The notes beneath the pieces are model-generated. The model was not told the origin of the DNA. It ran no database searches and worked only from the letters and a program-made list of their open reading frames with translations. From Phycisphaerales bacterium (lineage in GTDB: Bacteria; Planctomycetota; Phycisphaerae; UBA1845), in contig QZJT01000126.1 of assembly GCA_003597935.1 (NCBI GenBank), positions 1 to 53,900 of the forward strand: a DNA stretch of 53,900 nucleotides, given 5' to 3'. The position numbers and the translations under genes were made by a program. Positions 43,101 to 50,799 of this stretch are shown here, one piece after another. Each line of letters starts with the position of its first letter. Positions within the stretch are counted from its first letter, which is position 1.

Positions 43101-45958
43101 ACCAGCGTGCCGAACAGCACTCCGGCGTCGGCGTGTTCGGGCGGCTGCGGCTCGATGCGCAGGTGCTTCAGATAGCGGGCAATGAACAACTCGTCCCCGC
43201 GCGCCAGTTGGGCCCGGGCCGTCTCGGCCGCCGAGCGCGAGGCCAGCACCACCGCGCGGCGGATCACTGGCGACAGATCGACGAATTCCCAAGCCAGCGG
43301 CTCGCTTCTCCAGGCCAACCGGCACGCGAAGGTGTCCGTCTTGCCGGCCGGGCCGGACAGGCTCAGGTCGGCGGACACTTCAGAAACCAGGCCATTGACG
43401 GTGCAGTCGATGGTGGCGGAAGGGAACAGGCCGCTTTGCAGCTTGCTCCGGACCGCCTCGAGCTGCGCCGACTGGCGAGCGCGAATCGCCGCCACGATGC
43501 CCGACGCGGCCTCCGGCGGCGCAGGTGCGTCGAACGCCGGACCGTCGCCGCCTTCGCGGAAGGCCAACTCGACCTCGAAGTCCGCGGGCTGGATCCCCTC
43601 GATCTTGACCCTGGCCCGAGCGCGGCCGGCATAGGGCGATTCCTCCGCGTCGAAGTCGATCGCCTCAACGGCGACCGAGCAACGCCCAATGTCGACGAAC
43701 TGCCCGACCAGGTTGTGAATCCATCGCTCGACGCAGGCCGCGCCGGCGTCGCGGACCTGGCGCTCCCGGACGGCGCGTGCGTCCGCCAGCGCCTGCGCCT
43801 GTCGCTGGCGGCAGGTTGCGGCCATGGCGGCGGCCGCCTGCCGCACGCCGTCCGGCCAATGCTGGACGTCCGGGGGGGGGTCATCGAGGATGCGCAGGGC
43901 TTCGTCCCACGTCGACGCGTCGAACGCCCGCTTGGCGCCGGCGAGCCATTGCCGTGCCTGCTCCCGTTCCCGCGCCACCCGCTGCTTTTCGACCTCGGCG
44001 ATTTCGATCTGGCGCTCGACCTCGCTTTTGATCCGCTGTTCTTCGGACAGCACGTCGTCAGGCCAGAATCCGAGTGCGGGCCGGCGCGACAGGCGCTCGG
44101 CGGCCGCGACCCAGTTCTTCGCGTCCACCTGCCGGGACAGGTCGGCGAGCCACGTGCGGGCGGCCGCGTGGTCGCGTCGTCGCTGTTGCGCGATCCGAAC
44201 CTGATCGCAAAGCCCTGTGCCTGACTGGATCAGGTCGTCCGGCAATCCGGTCATGTCCGGCGGCTGAGAGGCCAACCGGCCGGCTTCGTCCCAGTTTTCC
44301 GCCTCCACGGCGGACCGGGTGCGCGCCAGCCACTCGCGGGCCTGCTCCATGCGCCGCTGGAGGTCGCGGGCCTGGCGCACCTGTTCGCCCACGGCCGCGG
44401 CCGCGGTCCGCACCGTCGGCGGCCAGTGTTCCAGTCTGGGGGGGGCCTTCAGAATCGCCTCCGCACCGTCGAAGTCCTGCCGGTCAGCCGCGTCGGTGGC
44501 CGATTGCAGCCATGCTTCCGCGGTTTGCTGATCCGCTTCGATGCGCTCCCGGGCGGCCTCGGCCTGCCGGCGCGTGCGGGATTCCGCGGCCTCTATCGAA
44601 GCCAGCAGGGAAGCAAGCGCCGCGGACAGCTCGGCCGGCCAGTCTGCGCCCGGAGTGACGGATTGGGTCCGTTCCTTCAGGCTGTCCATCGCTGCCAGGG
44701 CGACGAGGGGATCGTCCGGCGCGATCGCATCCATCTCGCGCTGCAGGGCGGTGATCCGTGTGTGAGCGGCAATCCAGCTTCGTGCCTGCGCCAGCCGCCT
44801 TGCCTGACGACCGTCGAGCGCCGCGGCGTCAAGGTCCTCGCCGAGCGCTTCCGCGGCGGCGGACCAGTCCTGCCTGTCGACCGCCTCCATGCCGCGCCGA
44901 AAACGCAACTGCCCCTCGGCCTTCGCCAGCAGTCCGCGGGCCGCCTGCACCGTGGCCTCGTCGACGTCGGCTGCCAGCACCGCCGAGGCGGCCTGCCGGC
45001 AGTCGTTCCAATCGACCTCGTCCGGCGCAGCGCTGGAGGCGGCCTCCAGCGCGGCCGCCAGGCGGCGTCGGGCAAGCTCGCCCGCGTCGATCGTCTTGAC
45101 GAAGGGACGGAGGCGCTCGACCACCTCGCCGGCAGCGGGTCGATTCTGCGGCAGGCGTGACAGCATCCGGGCGACGACCTGGCACCATGCCTGCACCCCG
45201 GGGTCATCGGATTCGCGCAGGTCCTTCCGCCGGGCGCCGTTGAAGCGCACCATGGCCATGTACTCGGACATCTCCACCATGCGGTGGGCGTCCGGCTCGA
45301 CCAGGTAGGGGTGCTGTCGCTCCGCCAGCAGGTGCAGGATGAAGCCGGCGGAGATGATGTCGGAACCCGGCTCGAAGGTGTCGAGCTGAAGGGTGCCGTA
45401 CTTTTCCGGGTCGATGAAGGCGCAGATGCGGTCTTCTCGCTCGAATTCGCCGGGATCGAGCAATTCCCACACGCCGGTGCCCAGGTCGGAGCGGTCTGAC
45501 GCTACCGCCAGGTTGAGGTATGCGTCCGTCCCGAAGGCGGCACAGACGGCAGGAGCGATGCCGAAATCAGTGACCTTCTCGATGCCATCGGGCGAGACCA
45601 GCAGGGTCCCCCCGCTGAGACCGCCGTGGATGGCGGGCCGGCCATCGCCGCCGTGATGCGCCGCCCTGAGGGCGTCCGCCAGAGCCACCGCCCAGCGGAG
45701 CAGCTCGCCGGCGCTGGAGGGGGCCTGGTCGGCGTCGAAAAGCGTGGCCGCCCGGATCGGCTCGGCCGACTCGTGTTCGACGCAGAAGCCCTCGTCCATG
45801 CGCTGCACTTCCGACGTGAAACGCAGCACGTGCGGGGACTGCGCCGCCAGTGCGACTTGCCGCGCCGCGGCCTGACGCAGCGCGTCGTGCAGCGCCCGCA
45901 ATTGCTCTTCGCTGGCCTGCGGCGGCGTCAGAATCACCCGTCGGAACGTCTGGCTCAT
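40148..45958 (-). CDS. Giant membrane-spanning pseudokinase of the T6SS-like locus
   Basis: 1936 residues. The first ~290 resemble a eukaryotic-type protein kinase (the place of PpkA in T6SS clusters) with a truncated N-lobe: no glycine loop or VAIK lysine. The catalytic loop is HGGLSGGTLL (111-120), so the HRD Asp and Asn are replaced by Gly and Thr. DFG (131-133) and the DIISAGFILHLLAERQHPY region are kept. Inactivity is therefore predicted. About 479-729 contain four ~60-residue helical repeats (WL..A......W..A...L...P). A TM helix lies near 1110-1132 (GAIAVGAVILLAVGAAGLQV), followed by ~800 residues, probably periplasmic, with no family recognised. The start at 45958 is chosen; upstream frame reads a REP-like repeat. 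Diverges from the coiled-coil/TssK-L-M genes. Confidence 0.85.
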   Translation of the reverse strand: MSQTFRRVILTPPQASEEQLRALHDALRQAAARQVALAAQSPHVLRFTSEVQRMDEGFCVEHESAEPIRAATLFDADQAPSSAGELLRWAVALADALRAAHHGGDGRPAIHGGLSGGTLLVSPDGIEKVTDFGIAPAVCAAFGTDAYLNLAVASDRSDLGTGVWELLDPGEFEREDRICAFIDPEKYGTLQLDTFEPGSDIISAGFILHLLAERQHPYLVEPDAHRMVEMSEYMAMVRFNGARRKDLRESDDPGVQAWCQVVARMLSRLPQNRPAAGEVVERLRPFVKTIDAGELARRRLAAALEAASSAAPDEVDWNDCRQAASAVLAADVDEATVQAARGLLAKAEGQLRFRRGMEAVDRQDWSAAAEALGEDLDAAALDGRQARRLAQARSWIAAHTRITALQREMDAIAPDDPLVALAAMDSLKERTQSVTPGADWPAELSAALASLLASIEAAESRTRRQAEAARERIEADQQTAEAWLQSATDAADRQDFDGAEAILKAPPRLEHWPPTVRTAAAAVGEQVRQARDLQRRMEQAREWLARTRSAVEAENWDEAGRLASQPPDMTGLPDDLIQSGTGLCDQVRIAQQRRRDHAAARTWLADLSRQVDAKNWVAAAERLSRRPALGFWPDDVLSEEQRIKSEVERQIEIAEVEKQRVAREREQARQWLAGAKRAFDASTWDEALRILDDPPPDVQHWPDGVRQAAAAMAATCRQRQAQALADARAVRERQVRDAGAACVERWIHNLVGQFVDIGRCSVAVEAIDFDAEESPYAGRARARVKIEGIQPADFEVELAFREGGDGPAFDAPAPPEAASGIVAAIRARQSAQLEAVRSKLQSGLFPSATIDCTVNGLVSEVSADLSLSGPAGKTDTFACRLAWRSEPLAWEFVDLSPVIRRAVVLASRSAAETARAQLARGDELFIARYLKHLRIEPQPPEHADAGVLFGTLVLPLRVALSPAEGQDSVELATLSVKCPRLGKETLEGDPAELARRLAQAVVSAQERGREALIAGIRERAQKAAMKVKLSIHPGTINAPISDLKIEVAPRRRKAVTVTAHWSESAFRFQRSPGWDGALAPALAPGNAGSTFGNAGSTLPTLEERRPPARRWGAIAVGAVILLAVGAAGLQVLRSNGTQQRSPSTSVEADGSGAEAREDAEKPAPPPSDAPPPAPVVAEEFAELTELEAFVRARFEQTTFFEGVVLEDFVHADVDPDKTQGSLTAYVPGITVDTGTFPLVLPGEGQLWGLTDQDLRKIDEPLERLKHHRQEGPAASLTAAVRQTIAAGFAGRIDGALVRVRLGQVDWTMSVDGRRWDGEASASVEIGDAASFDLGAVQFRIVAGQISLSDEAGVGTQVHVGAEEELLKIQNAALQALTNDLRELGRSLSLRITDGAGQIGKFQNKVTLTATADGLADRVCSATWDSAALRFNADVAWTRVVANLQLAKAALGAINGQLREDHWLRQVSPDAAVVESKTPVEVETDAPSVMELVTSAPWVADSGNPIDLPQTDQLPLRLDLARIPPGAAPTRVDPKALERAFQPPPYWPAIEALGQLRQDPFLLTRQNSRQGLPPPAGLGEAITAAGGAETIAARVDVAVGEDRPQFDAASNGVSAWLDAGWARLPEATLEGLDAVALDPLLADWQEPVRYQLDAVPDERGDIRWTWNPDDAQALGESSAHVAALKKEILSHQSRLRVETDLEARLGGALSAALEPDEAWRLLRDIWEAKGVSLPDDADLLDWTKRRRGDLKKLPAHKAGVTPTIFVEYVSGSSSTYAISWTLTIPPTAEPTIGEGPTLRKLGSTADLEQLSGDAAGDTLVADVLDDVPDAAAAQNPYDRHLGIVIGADGRIASIGGATLDQWTFAERRARPFQIRQLESRDPALSWSSLADLVRDDLSNRRCDYWLLASLAEDGKLETPDAAQQWATATLRQVTTAP
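42667..42710. repeat. Two in-frame copies of the AAAGTAGACCCGGCG repeat
   Basis: AAAGTAGACCCGGCGTTGCC units at 42667-42687 and 42688-42710, palindromic core CCCGGCGTTGCCGGG. On the coding strand they give GNAGSTF and GNAGSTL just before the TM helix of the pseudokinase. Two more copies are at 45989-46011 and 46160-46182. Confidence 0.88.
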
Positions 45959-46409
45959 GGAGCGATCCATCCGACCGGCCGGCGACGCAAAGTAGACCCG
46001 GCGTTGCCGGGGGACCGAGACTGTACCCGCATCCGCCATGACGCGAAGGCCATGCTCGGGACTGCCCCTCCACCGGGCACGGCGGCTGCGGGGCGCGGGA
46101 TCGAAGGTCTGGTCATGCTCGTTTCGATACCCTCAGGCGCCGTCGCCGGCCAGGCGCCGAAAGTAGACCCGGCGTTGCCGGGCGCTTGGCCGTGGTCGCG
46201 TCGACCGACGTGCGCCGGCATCGACACCGGCGCTGGTGACACTTATACTCTCTTTTTCCCGCGCTCGTACACGCCGGTGAGAGGTCGGGGACGGCGCGAG
46301 CAGAGTCCGGCAGTGCCAGGCATCGACGCGACCGGCCCGTCTCGGCGACGAGGCGGGGCCAGTGTATCTGCTTTCGACGGCCGAAGCCAAACCATCAGTC
46401 CGCAGAGTT
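45959..46409. other. Divergent intergenic region with two AAAGTAGACC repeats
   Basis: 451 bases between the pseudokinase and coiled-coil genes. Contains AAAGTAGACCCGGCGTTGCC copies at 45989-46011 and 46160-46182. A low-GC stretch, ACTTATACTCTC, at about 46240-46251 is a possible promoter element, not assigned to either gene. No coding sequence was recognised. Confidence 0.6.
45989..46182. repeat. Pair of direct AAAGTAGACCCGGCG repeats in the divergent promoter region
   Basis: Copies at 45989-46011 and 46160-46182 in the same orientation, each 23 bp, identical to the 42688-42710 copy inside the pseudokinase gene. Confidence 0.88.
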
Positions 46410-47591
46410 ATGGCGACAGGACACGACTTGACGCTCGACGACGCATCGCAGGCGCTGCTGGGGCGATTTCGCACCGCGATGGGCGGCATGGACGAGGCCG
46501 GCCGCGCCCGCTTGGCGGCCGCGCTGCTGCGCTCGGTGGCCGAGCAGACGGAGACCCTCGCCGACGGCCGGCAGGACGTGCAGCGCCAATCCCGAGAGAT
46601 GGCTCAGAAACTCGCGGCCAGCGAGTCGGAACGGGCCACTCTGGCGGACCGGCTGGCGACGACGCAGGCCGACCTCGAACACGCCCGCCGACAGTTGGAA
46701 GCCGAGACCGGACGGGCCGCGGAGCACCAGCGGCTGATTCAGGAGCAGCGCGAGCGGCTCGGCGGGCTGCAGCGCCAGGTTTCCGAACTGGAGACGCGCC
46801 TTACCGCCCGCGAGCGTGAGGTCCATGAGCTTCAGCGCGAGAACGAGCAACTTCTCCTGCAAGCCCAGCGGTCGCAGGCGGCGTCTGCCGGCGCGGGGGG
46901 GGCGGAACGCGCCGCGCTGGAGGAGCGCATCGCCGCCCTGACGACGGAGAACAAGAAGCTGGCCGCCGAGTTCGAGCAGTTGCGCACCGACAAGAACGCC
47001 GAGATCGACCGGCTCAACGACGCCCTGCGGGCGGCGCAGGGGGCGTCCGGCGGCGGGACGGAGGCGCTGCTGGCGAACTGGTGGCACACGCTGGGGGCGG
47101 CCAGGCCGCCGGTGGCGCTGCCCCTGGGAGCGCCGCAGGAGAAGGCCGGCGACCATCTGGTCGCCGCCTTCATCGAGCTGGCCCACTTCGCCTACGAGTT
47201 CGAGCAGGGCATGCGCGTCTTCCTCGACCGCTACACGCGGCACAACCCCAGCGTGAAGGTGCCGTGGGAAGTGTACGCCAAACGCGAGGACGTGCTGAAG
47301 ATCGTGCAGCAGACGGTGGCGGCCCAGGGGGGCAAGCCGGTAGGACCGCTGCGGATGAAGCTGCGTCTCTTGCGTTCGTGGACCGCGGCCGCCATGATTG
47401 GCAATGACGTGGCCGTGGAGTCCATCGCGTCGGAGTTGCACGATCACCTGATGGGAGAACTCGGCGCCGGGAGCGATCCGAACCGCAAGATCAAGGATTA
47501 CCTGCGCAGCGACGGACACCATCTGTTCCAGCAGCACATAAGGGAAGTGCGCGCCACCAAGCTCGCGGAGACGTATGGGCGCGGCGGATGA
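46410..47591 (+). CDS. Coiled-coil protein of the T6SS-like locus, family not recognised
   Basis: 393 residues. About 40-225 is a long coiled coil (TLADRLATTQADLEHARRQL, LERRQ-type heptads, rich in E/R/Q/A). A helical C-terminal domain follows from about 240 to the end, with NWWHTLGAARPP, HFAYEFEQGMRVFLDRYT, MKLRLLRSWTAAAMIGND and a DHLMGELGAG segment. No signal peptide or TM helix, so cytoplasmic. First gene of the plus-strand block with TssJ-like, TssK, TssL and TssM, 33 bp before the next gene, so a structural or assembly role in that machine is likely. The ATG at 46410 is preferred; a GTG at 46362 is in frame. Confidence 0.75.
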   Translation: MATGHDLTLDDASQALLGRFRTAMGGMDEAGRARLAAALLRSVAEQTETLADGRQDVQRQSREMAQKLAASESERATLADRLATTQADLEHARRQLEAETGRAAEHQRLIQEQRERLGGLQRQVSELETRLTAREREVHELQRENEQLLLQAQRSQAASAGAGGAERAALEERIAALTTENKKLAAEFEQLRTDKNAEIDRLNDALRAAQGASGGGTEALLANWWHTLGAARPPVALPLGAPQEKAGDHLVAAFIELAHFAYEFEQGMRVFLDRYTRHNPSVKVPWEVYAKREDVLKIVQQTVAAQGGKPVGPLRMKLRLLRSWTAAAMIGNDVAVESIASELHDHLMGELGAGSDPNRKIKDYLRSDGHHLFQQHIREVRATKLAETYGRGG

Positions 47592-47624
47592 ATCGCGGCG
47601 TCGCAGGACGTCTGGGAATGTCGA

Positions 47625-48338
47625 ATGTCGAACGTCGAATGTCGAGTGCCAACGGGCGGGACGCGCGCAAGCGTTGAACGACTGAGGCCCACGGGGACGC
47701 TGCGGCGACCGGCCGCGGCGGCGCTCGTCCTCCTGGTCTTGGTGGCGGTTTCAGGCTGCAGCGGCAGGCGCGTCACGCTGATCCAGGACGAGTACGTCAA
47801 CACCGCGATCCACCTCAATCGTTCGCCCGGCCAGCGCACCGGCGAACCGCTGGAGGTCAACGTCGTCTGCGTCTACCCGAGCGACCTGGAGAAGCCGGAA
47901 AACGCGCTGCTGTCGCCGGATTCGAGCATTACCGCGCAGCTCTGGTTCGCCCGCCGGCCGCAGAACCCCCCTCAGCCGGGCCAGTTCAATCTGCCGGCCG
48001 CCCAGATCTATCTTCTGACCGACGAGAAGGACGTCTACGGCAAGGTGGTGGGCAAGGCGCTGCGGGGGGCGAAAAGGGACGGCCGCGCCGAGGTGACGGT
48101 GGGCGGAATCGAGTTTCGCGAAAAAGGCTGGTTCAAGAGCGGGTCGGTCTATTCCAGCCGGTCGGTGATCTACGTGTTCGCCCGGTTCTTTGATCAGAAC
48201 GGGGCCGTGTTGCCGATCGCGCCGGCGAAGTTCAACCCGCCGGGGTCGTACGGCAACCCGTTGCGCGTTCACGTCGGGGTGCGGGATCCGGCCGGCCGGG
48301 CCGAGCAGTTCATTGAGATCGCGATGAACCGCGAGTAA
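47625..48338 (+). CDS. TssJ-like outer-membrane lipoprotein candidate
   Basis: 237 residues. Lipoprotein signal AAALVLLVLVAVSGC (Cys about 45), then ~190 residues of predicted beta-rich domain (LEVNVVCVYPSD, ITAQLWFARR, IYLLTDEKDVYGKVVG, SVIYVFARFFD). Length, lipobox and position just before tssK-tssL-tssM fit TssJ, the lipoprotein that contacts TssM, but sequence similarity is not evident to me, so the assignment rests on context. The ATG at 47625 lies in an AATGTCGAATGTCGAA-type repeat, and a GTG at 47646 is an alternative. The stop is followed at once by the 32-bp repeat array. Confidence 0.68.
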   Translation: MSNVECRVPTGGTRASVERLRPTGTLRRPAAAALVLLVLVAVSGCSGRRVTLIQDEYVNTAIHLNRSPGQRTGEPLEVNVVCVYPSDLEKPENALLSPDSSITAQLWFARRPQNPPQPGQFNLPAAQIYLLTDEKDVYGKVVGKALRGAKRDGRAEVTVGGIEFREKGWFKSGSVYSSRSVIYVFARFFDQNGAVLPIAPAKFNPPGSYGNPLRVHVGVRDPAGRAEQFIEIAMNRE

Positions 48339-48341
48339 GCG

Positions 48342-48470
48342 CGGCTCCGATCCGAACCGCGACCGTCAGGGAGCGGCTCCGATCTGAACCGCGACCGTCA
48401 GGGAGCGGGTTCCGATCCGAACCGCGACCGTCAGGGAGCGGCCAACGTCCGAACCGCGACCGTAAGGGAG
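48342..48470. repeat. Four tandem ~32-bp units between the TssJ-like gene and tssK
   Basis: Unit CGGCTCCGATCCGAACCGCG plus ACCGTCAGGGAG. Copies at 48342-48373, 48374-48405, 48406-48438 (33 bp) and 48439-48470, with few mismatches. Not CRISPR: no unique spacers of constant length. Confidence 0.88.
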
Positions 48471-48514
48471 CGGCCGAAACGAGTGAGTCTCCCCCGGCCT
48501 CGCCGGATGCGTTG

Positions 48515-49933
48515 ATGAGATTCTGGACTGAGACACATTGGTCGGAGGGCATGTTCCTTCGGCCGCACCATTTGCAGGCGGCCCAGCGGTGGTTCGACAC
48601 CGTGGTGGCGGCCGGGTACGACGCGCTGCGCCCGTTCGCATGGGGCTTCGTCGAGATGAGAATCGCCCCCGAGCCGCTGGAGAACTTCACCCTGCGGCTC
48701 GACGAGTGTACCCTGCGGCTGAAGGACGGCACCTGGGTCAACATCCCCGAGAACACCGAGATCGCCCCGCTGAACTTCGAGAAGGAGCTGGCCGCGGCGG
48801 GCGGGTCGATCCGGCTCTTCTTCGGCATCCCGCGGCGGCAGGAGGTCCGTGCCAACAGCGTGCCGCTGGAGCGCCCCGACCTGGTGGACGGCAACCCGCG
48901 CTACGAGCCGCACGCGCTGATGCGCCGCGACGAGAACACCGGCAAGAACCCGCAGATGGTCTACGTCCGCCGGATCCGCGGGCGGCTCTTCACCCAGGAC
49001 GCGGACATGACCGGCTTCGACGTGGTCCCCGTGTGTACGGTTCGTCGCAGCGACCGGCCGGGGGCGACGCCGGAGATCGACGTTCTGGGCGCAGGTCCGC
49101 TGCTGGCGCTGCAGGCTCACGCCGGACTCAGTTCCATGGTCAAGTCGCTGGCCGACCAGGTGGAGGCCAAGGACGAGGTGCTCGCCCGCGAGGCGCGCGA
49201 CCACCGCATGCGCTTCACCGACGGCGTGGCGGCCAGCACGGAGCACCTGCTCAAGCTGCACGTCCTCAATGAGACGCGCGCTCACCTGCGGGCGCTGCTG
49301 CAATCGCCGCTGGTCCACCCGTTCGACGCCTACCAGGTACTGGCCCGCCTGGTGGGGCACCTGTCCATCTTCAGCGACGACCTGACGCCGGGCGCCTTGC
49401 CGGACTACGACCACGACCGCCCGGCCGAGACTTTCGACCAGTTGCGGCGGCGCATCCTGGTGCTGCTGGAGTCGATGCGGCCGATGGCCTACGTCGAACG
49501 GCGGTTCACCCGCGTCAAGGACGCACGCGGCAAGGAGGGGCTGGCGGTCGAACTGGACCGGGGCTGGATCGACGACAACCTCGACATGTACGTCGGCCTG
49601 CAATCCACCGAGATGGACGTGCAGGAACTGGAGCGGTTCATCTACGGGAAGCTGAATCTGAAACTGGCGTCGCCGTCGCGGGCGCCGCGCATCTACAACC
49701 TGGCGGTGGCGGGGCTGCGGCTGGAGATCAAGGCGGCCCCGGCCGGGACGCTGCCGCGCCGCGACGGCTTGCACTACTTCCGCATCAACAAGACGATAGG
49801 GCCGGACCGGACCGGCTACTGGCGTGAGTGTGAGCAGGAGCGCGGCATCCGCATCTCCATCCAGGAGGGCCAGCTCGACACGTTCGACGCCTTCGCGCCC
49901 ACGCTGTACGTCATTCAGAGGGAGCGGCCATGA
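48515..49933 (+). CDS. tssK: Type VI secretion baseplate protein TssK
   Basis: 472 residues, usual TssK length. The N-terminus is diagnostic: WTETHWSEGMFLRPHHLQ, matching the TssK start (W-x-EG-x-FLxPQHFQ type). Further features are LRPFAWGFVEMRI, LLKDGTWV-type (LRLKDGTWVNIP), LQAHAGLSSMVKSL and the C-terminal YFRINKTIGPDRTGYW. TssK is the trimeric baseplate adaptor linking the sheath assembly to the TssJLM membrane complex in the cytoplasm. The start is the ATG at 48515, one codon after an in-frame TTG. tssL starts 56 bp downstream. Confidence 0.93.
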   Translation: MRFWTETHWSEGMFLRPHHLQAAQRWFDTVVAAGYDALRPFAWGFVEMRIAPEPLENFTLRLDECTLRLKDGTWVNIPENTEIAPLNFEKELAAAGGSIRLFFGIPRRQEVRANSVPLERPDLVDGNPRYEPHALMRRDENTGKNPQMVYVRRIRGRLFTQDADMTGFDVVPVCTVRRSDRPGATPEIDVLGAGPLLALQAHAGLSSMVKSLADQVEAKDEVLAREARDHRMRFTDGVAASTEHLLKLHVLNETRAHLRALLQSPLVHPFDAYQVLARLVGHLSIFSDDLTPGALPDYDHDRPAETFDQLRRRILVLLESMRPMAYVERRFTRVKDARGKEGLAVELDRGWIDDNLDMYVGLQSTEMDVQELERFIYGKLNLKLASPSRAPRIYNLAVAGLRLEIKAAPAGTLPRRDGLHYFRINKTIGPDRTGYWRECEQERGIRISIQEGQLDTFDAFAPTLYVIQRERP

Positions 49934-49989
49934 CGGCGCCGACCCGAGCCGTGCGTCGCGCCGCCATCCCGTTTGCCGGGGGAAGTTGA

Positions 49990-50787
49990 GTGTCGAGAGT
50001 CAAAGCCAGCCAACCCGCGGCGGACGCCGGCGCAGCCGGTCGATCCTCCCTGGCGCTGACGGCCGCCTGCGGGCCGGTGTTCGAGTTCGTCTCGAACTTC
50101 GGACGCCAGGTCAAGCACGGCCACACGCCGCCGCCGCAGCAGGTGCGGTTCGACGCCATCACCGCCCTGCGCGACGCGGACGATCTGGCCCGCAACGATC
50201 CGGCCGCCGAACGGGTCTGGAACGACCACGCCCGCGCTATGATGGTCTACCTGATCGACTACAAGATGCTGAACACGGCGTGGGACGGGGCGGACTTCTG
50301 GGCCGGCAACCCGCTGGAGACCGATCCTGAGTTTCTCAACCACGCCCAGGCGCTGGGCGGAGAAGAGTTCTTCTTTGACTGTGACGAGATTCAGAAGCGG
50401 TTCGAGGAGGCGGACCGGCGCAACCGGCCCGACGCCGCAGCCCTGGCGGAACTGCTCAGCCTGTACTTCGTCTGCCTGCGGCTGGGGTTTCGCGGTCAGT
50501 ATCACGACCGGCCGCAGGAACTGGCGGACTATACCCGCAGGCTCTTCACCCGGTTGCCCGCCTACGCGACCACACGCGACAAGGAGATGTTCCCGCAGGC
50601 CTACCGTCACCAGCAGGAGCTGAAGGTCAACTACAACCTCGGCATGAGCCTGACCATCGTCGTGGTGGTGTTCCTGATGATCATCGGCGCCTCGATCGTC
50701 GCGGGCCGGCTGGCGTGGAACAGCGCCGTCTCGGACATCCGGGAGAGCGCGGATCGCTGGCAGACGAAGCTGACCGAAGGGAGTTAG
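49990..50787 (+). CDS. tssL: Type VI secretion membrane protein TssL (DotU/IcmH family)
   Basis: 265 residues. The cytoplasmic DotU domain comes first (LTAACGPVFEFVSNFGRQV, VYLIDYKMLNTAW, FFFDCDEIQKRFEE, LLSLYFVCLRLGFRGQY), then a single C-terminal TM helix (TIVVVVFLMIIGASIVAGRL), the TssL topology. No C-terminal OmpA-like peptidoglycan-binding domain is fused. TssL binds TssM and TssK. GTG start at 49990 with GGGGAAG upstream. tssM begins 12 bp after its stop, a typical tssK-L-M operon arrangement. Confidence 0.93.
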   Translation: MSRVKASQPAADAGAAGRSSLALTAACGPVFEFVSNFGRQVKHGHTPPPQQVRFDAITALRDADDLARNDPAAERVWNDHARAMMVYLIDYKMLNTAWDGADFWAGNPLETDPEFLNHAQALGGEEFFFDCDEIQKRFEEADRRNRPDAAALAELLSLYFVCLRLGFRGQYHDRPQELADYTRRLFTRLPAYATTRDKEMFPQAYRHQQELKVNYNLGMSLTIVVVVFLMIIGASIVAGRLAWNSAVSDIRESADRWQTKLTEGS

Positions 50788-50799
50788 GGAGTCCGGGAC

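Noticed and set aside
42302-44224. 640-residue plus-strand frame
   Set aside because: Antisense to the pseudokinase gene; low-complexity Arg/Gly/Asp sequence, no motif.
48342-48470. CRISPR-like array
   Set aside because: Units are contiguous tandem repeats with no unique spacers.
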